64,000 nt of DNA, from positions 1-64,000 of the forward strand of contig VXOR01000047.1 of the NCBI GenBank assembly GCA_009840005.1. The letters are read 5' to 3'. Positions 58,734-64,000 of this stretch are shown piece by piece. A program made the translations under genes and the position numbers. The DNA comes from Gemmatimonadota bacterium (GTDB lineage: Bacteria; Latescibacterota; UBA2968; UBA8231). The notes under the pieces were generated by a model. That model was given only the letters and a program-made list of their open reading frames with translations. It ran no database searches and had not been told where the DNA came from. How positions within the stretch are numbered: position 1 is the first letter of the stretch; every line of letters starts with the position of its first letter.

Positions 58734-58772
58734 TTTATTGCGCTTTCTTGGTTCTGGTCTGGGGCACATCCC

Positions 58773-60812
58773 TCAGACGAAAAGCGGTGCTAGGACGAGA
58801 GATATCACCGACATCAGCTTGATGAGTATGTTTAGCGACGGCCCCGAAGTGTCCTTGAATGGGTCGCCGACTGTATCGCCGACGACCGCGGCTTTGTGGG
58901 GGTCAGATCCTTTGCCACCCAAATGGCCCTCTTCGATCCACTTTTTGGCGTTGTCCCAAGCCCCGCCGCTGTTGGCCATCATCAGCGCCAACAAGACGCC
59001 GCTGACCGTCGCCCCGGCGAGCATTCCGCCCAAGGCGACGGGGCCGAGACCGAACCCAACCGCGACCGGAGCCAACACCGCCAGCAGACCCGGTAGAATC
59101 ATTTCGCGCAGGGCCGCGGCCGTGCTGATCTCTACGCAGCGCCGGGTATCCGGTTTGGCTTTGCCTTCCATCAGGCCCTCGATCTCGCGGAACTGGCGCC
59201 GGACTTCCTCGACCATCTTGAAGGCGGCCTTGCCGACCGAGGTCATGGTAATGGAGGCCGCGAGGTAGGGAATCATCGCGCCGATAAAAAGCCCGCCGAC
59301 GACAATCGGCGTAGTCACGTCAATGACGATCTTCTCACCGGTTGCGGTCTCAATAGCGGAGGAATAGGCCGAAAAAAGCGCCAATGCCGTCAACGCCGCC
59401 GAACCAATGGCAAACCCCTTGCCCATGGCCGCGGTCGTGTTGCCGAGTGAGTCGAGACCATCGGTGATCTTGCGCGTGTCTTCGCCTAAACCCGCCATTT
59501 CGGTAATGCCACCGGCGTTGTCGGCAATGGGGCCATAGGCGTCAACCGACATGGTGATACCCACTGTGGCCAGCATACCGACAGCGGCAATGCCAATCCC
59601 AAAAAGCCCGGCAAAGTGAAAGGCCAAGCCAATGGCGACGACGATCCCCAAGGTCGGCAGGACGACGCTCTCCATACCTATGGCCAGACCGGAAATAATA
59701 TTGGTCGCCACGCCGGTCTTGGAGGTTTCAGCGATGGTGCGGACGGGTTTGCCGCCGGTGTAGTACTCGGTAAAAAGGCCAATCGCGATCCCGGCCAAAC
59801 AGCCCGCGCACAGTGCCCACACCGGCTGATTGGATAGGCCGATTGTCCCGGCGACCCACCAAGCACCCAAGATCATTAGGGCGGCGGCAACCCAAGTCGA
59901 GTAGCGCAACGCGGCACCGGGATCGAAATTCTGCAGTATCCGCACCATCAACACGCCTAAAAGCGATGCGACTATACCGATAGTGATGACGATCAGCGGG
60001 AAGCTCATTGCCGCAAGTTTCGCTTGGGTCGGATCGGAGACGCTGGGAGCGAGCGTGGCCAGCAGTGACGCGGACGCGGTGGCGGCAATGGCAATGGTAG
60101 CGATGACCGATCCGACGTACGATTCAAAGATGTCGGCACCCATGCCAGCGACATCGCCGACATTGTCGCCGACGTTGTCGGCAATAACGGCCGGATTGCG
60201 GGGATCGTCCTCGGGAATTCCCGCCTCTACTTTGCCCACCAAGTCGGCACCCACGTCCGCGGTCTTGGTGAAGATGCCGCCGCCAACGCGCGCGAAAAGA
60301 GCAATCGAAGAGGCCCCCATAGCGAAGCCATTGATCGTAGATGCTTGGCTTATATCGTCCCAGATACCAATAGCGCTGGCCAGTGCTCCAACACCGAAGA
60401 GTCCCAAGCCAGCCACGGCAAGTCCCATCACGGCACCCCCTGAAAAAGCGATATTCAGCGCCGGTCCTTGGCCGTGCTGGTTGGCCGCTTGGGCAGTGCG
60501 CACATTGGCGTGACAGGCCGCCTTCATGCCGGTGTAACCGGCCAAAATAGAGCAAACAGCTCCCGCCAAGAAAGCGTACGCGGTATGGGAGCCGACGAAG
60601 GCAAAAAGGAGAGCGAAGACGATGACGATAAATCCGGCGAGGATGGTGTACTCGCGTTTGAGAAAGGCCATCGCTCCCTCGTGGATAGCCTCTGAGATTT
60701 CCACCATCTCTGGAGTGCCCGCCGGAGACTTTTTGATGTAAAAGTACAGCAGGAGCGAGCAAAGCAAACCGCCCAGACCGATGAATGGCGCTGCGCTTGT
60801 CCAAATTTCCAT
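58773..60812 (-). CDS. hppA: Membrane-bound ion-translocating pyrophosphatase
   Basis: A 679-residue membrane pyrophosphatase that couples PPi hydrolysis to ion export, with about 15 membrane segments. The PPi site is clear ([39 protein letters not shown]), and the last soluble loop has the matching [40 protein letters not shown]. The regulatory position reads [10 protein letters not shown]: Ala, not Lys, which in this family marks the K+-dependent type (Na+ or H+ pumps). It lies between pth and rpsF, an unusual place. Confidence 0.95.
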   Translation of the reverse strand: MEIWTSAAPFIGLGGLLCSLLLYFYIKKSPAGTPEMVEISEAIHEGAMAFLKREYTILAGFIVIVFALLFAFVGSHTAYAFLAGAVCSILAGYTGMKAACHANVRTAQAANQHGQGPALNIAFSGGAVMGLAVAGLGLFGVGALASAIGIWDDISQASTINGFAMGASSIALFARVGGGIFTKTADVGADLVGKVEAGIPEDDPRNPAVIADNVGDNVGDVAGMGADIFESYVGSVIATIAIAATASASLLATLAPSVSDPTQAKLAAMSFPLIVITIGIVASLLGVLMVRILQNFDPGAALRYSTWVAAALMILGAWWVAGTIGLSNQPVWALCAGCLAGIAIGLFTEYYTGGKPVRTIAETSKTGVATNIISGLAIGMESVVLPTLGIVVAIGLAFHFAGLFGIGIAAVGMLATVGITMSVDAYGPIADNAGGITEMAGLGEDTRKITDGLDSLGNTTAAMGKGFAIGSAALTALALFSAYSSAIETATGEKIVIDVTTPIVVGGLFIGAMIPYLAASITMTSVGKAAFKMVEEVRRQFREIEGLMEGKAKPDTRRCVEISTAAALREMILPGLLAVLAPVAVGFGLGPVALGGMLAGATVSGVLLALMMANSGGAWDNAKKWIEEGHLGGKGSDPHKAAVVGDTVGDPFKDTSGPSLNILIKLMSVISLVLAPLFV

Positions 60813-60847
60813 ATGCGTTTGTAACCCTCCCTCGGCTACGTTGCTTT

Positions 60848-61405
60848 TTAACCGTTGAACTTGTTCATGGCCGCCTCAATGCCTTCGGCGTAGTACAATT
60901 CGAGCGCCGCATTCCCGCGCTCAAGCAAGTCTTCTACCTCGTCTGCGGGGGAAAACGGATCCAAGACGTAGTCGATGACGTCCGCGTCTGTAGGTGGGAT
61001 GCCGATTCCTAGGCGCAGGCGCGGTACAGCCTCCGTGTTGAGCGCTTCTAGTACCGAAGCCAAACCGTTGTGTCCGCCATCGCTCCCGCCACGGCGAAAG
61101 CGCAGGCGCCCGAAGTCGAGCAGGAAGTCGTCGAAGATGACCAGTACGTCTTCGGGAGGCACCTCCCATTGGGCGCAAAGGGCCGCAGCGGTCGAACCGC
61201 TGCGGTTCATATAGGCTTGGGGCTTGGCCAAGAGCACTTCCCGACCGCCCAGCACTACTCGGACGACTTGGCCCTGTATGTCTGCTTGATGCTGCCAGTC
61301 AACACCACAGCGCGCCGCTAGGTGATCCACCACCATAAATCCTATGTTGTGCCGCGTTGACGCGTAGCGCACACCGGGATTGCCCAAACCCAAGGCTACT
61401 TGCAA
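60848..61405 (-). CDS. pth: Peptidyl-tRNA hydrolase
   Basis: A 185-residue enzyme that recycles peptidyl-tRNA. Catalytic and binding residues are present: Asn in GLGNPG, His in [18 protein letters not shown], Asp of IFDDF and Asn of GGHNGLAS. It starts 2 bp after the rplY stop, the conventional rplY-pth pairing. Confidence 0.96.
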   Translation of the reverse strand: MQVALGLGNPGVRYASTRHNIGFMVVDHLAARCGVDWQHQADIQGQVVRVVLGGREVLLAKPQAYMNRSGSTAAALCAQWEVPPEDVLVIFDDFLLDFGRLRFRRGGSDGGHNGLASVLEALNTEAVPRLRLGIGIPPTDADVIDYVLDPFSPADEVEDLLERGNAALELYYAEGIEAAMNKFNG

Positions 61406-61407
61406 AC

Positions 61408-62121
61408 CTACTCTTCGCCGGCCTCGTCGCCTTCGCCGGCCTCACCGCCTTCGCCTCCCTCGCCTTCGCCCTCTTCGCCTTCGCCTTCCTCACCTTCGAT
61501 CTCCTCGGCTTCTTCCTCCTCAGTGATCAAGCGCGGGGCCAAGATATTGACAATCGTGCGATCCGGGTCGGTGGTAATGCGCGGCTCTTGTTCGACGAGA
61601 TCGCTCACGTGCAGGCTGTCGCCGATGACCAGCGAAGAGACGTCAATCACCATCGCGGAGGGCATCTCCGAGACGACGCACTCCATTTCGATTGAGGTCA
61701 GCGCCTGCTGCAAAGCCCCGCCCTCGTTGCGGACCCCTTCGGGCTCCCCCTCAGTCAGGATCGGAACATTGGCGCGCAGCGTCTCGCTCGGATCAATGCG
61801 CAAAAGGTCTAAGTGCAGCACATGGCCGCGGACCTTGTGGTATTGGACGTCGCGAATCAGGGCCTGCTCAGGAGCTCTATCAGGCTCTTCGTGCTCAATC
61901 AAGATGATGGCGTTTTGCCCGCCCTTGCTCAGGATGCGCTCTAGGCCATGGGCATCCGTCTTAAAGGACTCAGCAGGCTGATTGTGGCCGTAGATCACCC
62001 CGGGCAACTGGCCCTGCAGGCGGCGCATTTGGCCCACCGGTCCCTTGCCCTGCTCTTGGCGGGCCTGGACTTTGAGCGCAACCTGCTCGCGCGCTTGGAT
62101 CTGTAGTGGAACTTGCGGCAT
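61408..62121 (-). CDS. rplY: 50S ribosomal protein bL25 (CTC family) with low-complexity acidic tail
   Basis: A 237-residue protein: the 5S-rRNA-binding N-terminal domain (GPVGQMRRLQGQLPGVIYGH) and the TL5/CTC C-terminal domain (GGALQQALTSIEMECVVSEM, HVSDLVEQEPRITTDPDRTI). The last ~40 residues are only Glu, Gly, Ala, Asp. That tail is encoded by a G/A-biased repeat that gives long shadow frames on the other strand. Confidence 0.95.
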   Translation of the reverse strand: MPQVPLQIQAREQVALKVQARQEQGKGPVGQMRRLQGQLPGVIYGHNQPAESFKTDAHGLERILSKGGQNAIILIEHEEPDRAPEQALIRDVQYHKVRGHVLHLDLLRIDPSETLRANVPILTEGEPEGVRNEGGALQQALTSIEMECVVSEMPSAMVIDVSSLVIGDSLHVSDLVEQEPRITTDPDRTIVNILAPRLITEEEEAEEIEGEEGEGEEGEGEGGEGGEAGEGDEAGEE

Positions 62122-62165
62122 CGAAACATCTCCTCAAAAGACTCAATCAAATATCAATGGCATAA

Positions 62166-62240
62166 TGGCAGCCCGGCGAGGACTCGAACCTCGATAAACG
62201 GAACCAAAATCCGTTGTCCTACCAATTGAACGACCGGGCT
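62166..62240 (-). tRNA. tRNA-Gln (anticodon UUG)
   Basis: A 75-nt gene with encoded CCA: acceptor AGCCCGG / CCGGGCT, anticodon stem ACGGA / TCCGT with loop TTTTGGT (anticodon TTG) and T arm GAGGTTCGAGTCCTC. It lies between ispE and rplY, a location seen in many bacteria. Confidence 0.95.
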
Positions 62241-62270
62241 ACCTATTTCTATGCCTCGCACTTCCCCGAG

Positions 62271-63128
62271 CTAGACCCGCTGACATAAAAAAGACCGGCA
62301 ACCTTGCCTTTGCAGTGCGCTCTGCGCCTGAGAGGCGGTCTTCCGGTCGTCGAAGATACCGTAAACAGTGGAGCCGCTGCCCGACATCAACGTGGCACGG
62401 GCACCAACTCGGTCCAGTTGAGAACGAAGTTCTGCGACGATGGGATAGGTGCGCTCTACCGCGGGCGTGAAGTCGTTCTCCAGCACTTCAAATAACCTGT
62501 CGTGGTCAACGCACCCGCCGCTCAGGGAAACAACAAAGTTAAAGTAGGGAGAATTTTCTGTCAAGATGGGGCCGAGTTGGCCATAAGCCCACGCCGTACT
62601 GATCTCGACCTCGGGGTACGCCAGTACGTAAAAGACCTTACCTTCCCAACTCAGCGCTTCGAGGATCTCGCCGCGGCCTCTCAATAGAGCGGTGCCGCCT
62701 TCCACTAGAAAGGGAATATCCGAGCCAAGAGTGGCGGCGATCTGGCGGAGGTCTGCGTCCGAGCATGGCTGGTCATAGAAGCGATTGAGTGCTCGCAGGG
62801 TTGCGGCCGCGTCGGCGCTGCCCCCGCCTAGGCCCGCGCCTATGGGTATGTTCTTTTCTAAGTGGATGCGGAACGGCTGGGCCGGGCGGTCGAGCTGAGC
62901 ATGAAAAGCATCAACTGCGCGGCACACCAAGTTGTCTGGCCCCGTCGATAGGCTATCGAGGCTACAGGTCAATTGATCGGAGGAAGCTAATTCAAAGTAC
63001 AAGACGTCCGCTAAGTCCACGCATTGAGCCACACTGAGGATATCGTGGTAGCCATCGGGGCGGCGACCGACAATCTTAATGCCCAAGTTTATTTTTGCGT
63101 ATGCTTTTTCGACCAGCAGACTCGTCAT
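62271..63128 (-). CDS. ispE: 4-diphosphocytidyl-2-C-methyl-D-erythritol kinase
   Basis: A 285-residue GHMP kinase of the non-mevalonate isoprenoid pathway. The sequence has AYAKINLGIKIVGRRPDGYH, the ATP loop PIGAGLGGGSADAAATLRAL and the GHMP C-terminal motif ATLMSGSGSTVYGIF. ATG 63128 has AAGG upstream; an ATG seven codons earlier (63149) is possible but adds a sequence not in the family. Confidence 0.95.
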   Translation of the reverse strand: MTSLLVEKAYAKINLGIKIVGRRPDGYHDILSVAQCVDLADVLYFELASSDQLTCSLDSLSTGPDNLVCRAVDAFHAQLDRPAQPFRIHLEKNIPIGAGLGGGSADAAATLRALNRFYDQPCSDADLRQIAATLGSDIPFLVEGGTALLRGRGEILEALSWEGKVFYVLAYPEVEISTAWAYGQLGPILTENSPYFNFVVSLSGGCVDHDRLFEVLENDFTPAVERTYPIVAELRSQLDRVGARATLMSGSGSTVYGIFDDRKTASQAQSALQRQGCRSFLCQRV

Positions 63129-63214
63129 CGCTGCACACCTTGACTGCATTTTACTATATTCTACACTCTAGCCTGTTACTTACGTGTCAGATTGGCATAC
63201 TCTTGAGAGTCGAT

Positions 63215-64000
63215 ATGTTTCCAAAATTGATATTAGTGCTTCTCCTCTGCCTAAACACCCAGAGCTGGGCACAAACAAGCGCAGAGGACGATTTTAAACT
63301 GGCCCGCAATCTCTTCCGAGATGCCGGCGACTATGCCACGGCCGCCGGGCTATTCGCCGAGTTTATTCGCAATTATCCCGATAGTCCGCAGCTAGCCGAG
63401 GCCCGGCTGATGCTGGCGCGTGCGTACCGCCAGAGCGGCCGTTGCGACCTAGCGGTGCCTGCCTACGAGACGTTTTATCTCGAACATCCCGATCACTTGT
63501 TGAACGCCGCCAACGCACGGCGCGAGCGAGCGGCTTGTTTGGCCGAGCAAGGTCAATACCTCCTGGCGGCCCGATCATACGAAGAGTTGCAGCGTCGTTT
63601 CAGCGCTAGCGATTTCGCCGCCAGTGCCTTGATTGAGGCAGCGGCTAATTATACCCGCGCCGAAAATTTGCGGCAAGCCGAAGCTGCTTATGGACGTCTG
63701 CTGGCCGATTACGCGAGGTCCGATCAAGCGCATTTGGCGCGCTATCGGCTGGCTCAGTTGCGCTTTGCCGCTGGTCGGGCCGCAGAAGCCCAACAGCTCC
63801 TCGGGCAAATCGCCGCCACTAAACCACCGCCTTCCCTCGCTCCTAGCGCCCTGCTCCTCGGAGGGCGCATCGCGCTCTTTACGGGCAACAGGGAAACCGC
63901 GGAGAAGCAGTTCAAGTCGCTGGAGCGGCGCTTTCCCAGGGCGGCGCAGACCGACAGCGCCTATCTAGATCGCGCAGACTATCTCTATAACTCGCGCCTT
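63215..64000 (+). CDS. Exported TPR protein, YbgF/BamD-like (3' end cut by window edge)
   Basis: An open frame of 262 codons runs off the right edge. It begins with a signal peptide (MFPKLILVLLLCLNTQSWAQ) and continues as tandem TPR helices (FRDAGDYATAAGLFAEFIRN, YPDSPQLAEARLMLARAYRQ, QAEAAYGRLLADYARSDQAH). Motifs of the type YPDSPQLAEA are typical of YbgF/BamD-like periplasmic proteins. It is divergent from ispE and has no visible partner. Confidence 0.8.
   Translation, partial: MFPKLILVLLLCLNTQSWAQTSAEDDFKLARNLFRDAGDYATAAGLFAEFIRNYPDSPQLAEARLMLARAYRQSGRCDLAVPAYETFYLEHPDHLLNAANARRERAACLAEQGQYLLAARSYEELQRRFSASDFAASALIEAAANYTRAENLRQAEAAYGRLLADYARSDQAHLARYRLAQLRFAAGRAAEAQQLLGQIAATKPPPSLAPSALLLGGRIALFTGNRETAEKQFKSLERRFPRAAQTDSAYLDRADYLYNSRL

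Noticed and set aside
61400..61981. Plus-strand frame rich in Ser and Pro over the end of rplY
   Set aside because: It is the complement of the Glu/Gly tail of bL25.
1..64000. CRISPR arrays, rRNA genes, complete insertion sequences, integrases
   Set aside because: I saw no regularly spaced repeats, no rRNA-like stretch and no transposase or integrase frame with family motifs.

Overview
The window reads as a chromosomal piece of an uncultured bacterium with a Gram-negative type envelope: lipoproteins, signal peptides, outer-membrane-like proteins and FlgD-like C-terminal modules are common. The mix of Gfo/Idh/MocA oxidoreductases, phytanoyl-CoA dioxygenases, a DUF6785-type membrane protein, DUF4091 and sialidase-like glycosidases, CRTAC1-type FG-GAP proteins and a selenocysteine tRNA resembles the FCB side of the tree, most likely something close to Latescibacterota. 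That placement is inference from gene content; there is no rRNA in the window.

Layout. (1) 1-4.5 kb, minus strand: a small acyl-carrier-protein / KAS-II / GNAT / propeller-lipoprotein operon below a LuxR-type response regulator that lacks the normal phospho-acceptor. The two transcription units share a duplicated promoter-like element. (2) 4.7-9.5 kb: toxin-antitoxin-like small genes, a Uma2 nuclease-fold gene, a small-conductance mechanosensitive channel, short repeats including a MITE-like element that runs into the start of ogt, then ogt and a Gfo/Idh/MocA gene. (3) 9.6-15.8 kb: a visibly more A/T-rich defence island with DarTG (DNA ADP-ribosylation toxin-antitoxin), an XRE/ImmA regulator-protease pair, and a divergent four-gene ubiquitin-like conjugation operon (single-domain multiubiquitin, E2-fold, JAB-E1 fusion, DUF6527). 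(4) 15.8-23.2 kb: metabolic genes (Gfo/Idh/MocA, BASS transporter, DtxR-type regulator, gap, M20 peptidase, PhyH dioxygenase, Ldh2-type dehydrogenase). (5) 23.2-55.7 kb: a 32.5-kb block bounded on the left by a 26-bp copy of the 3' end of tRNA-Sec and on the right by the complete tRNA-Sec gene. This is the expected geometry of an element integrated at selC. It carries glycosidase-like genes, a large membrane protein, and two clusters of secreted FlgD-tailed proteins with CBM9-like proteins, an outer-membrane candidate, a double-parvulin lipoprotein, a TPR protein and an FG-GAP protein. No integrase is visible. (6) 55.7-64 kb: housekeeping genes on the minus strand (tRNA-Sec, lipoprotein, rplI, DUF2232, rpsF, hppA, pth, rplY, tRNA-Gln, ispE) and a divergent TPR protein cut by the right edge.

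The most notable system is the ubiquitin-like operon at 13.1-15.7 kb. Its E2-like protein contains no cysteine, and its E1 domain has no cysteine in the stretch where the CxxC zinc site and catalytic cysteine normally lie, so canonical thioester relay looks impossible. It is divergently transcribed from an XRE/ImmA pair whose promoter region holds a perfect operator-like dyad. The second most notable observation is the fossil selC island with its paired clusters of surface proteins.
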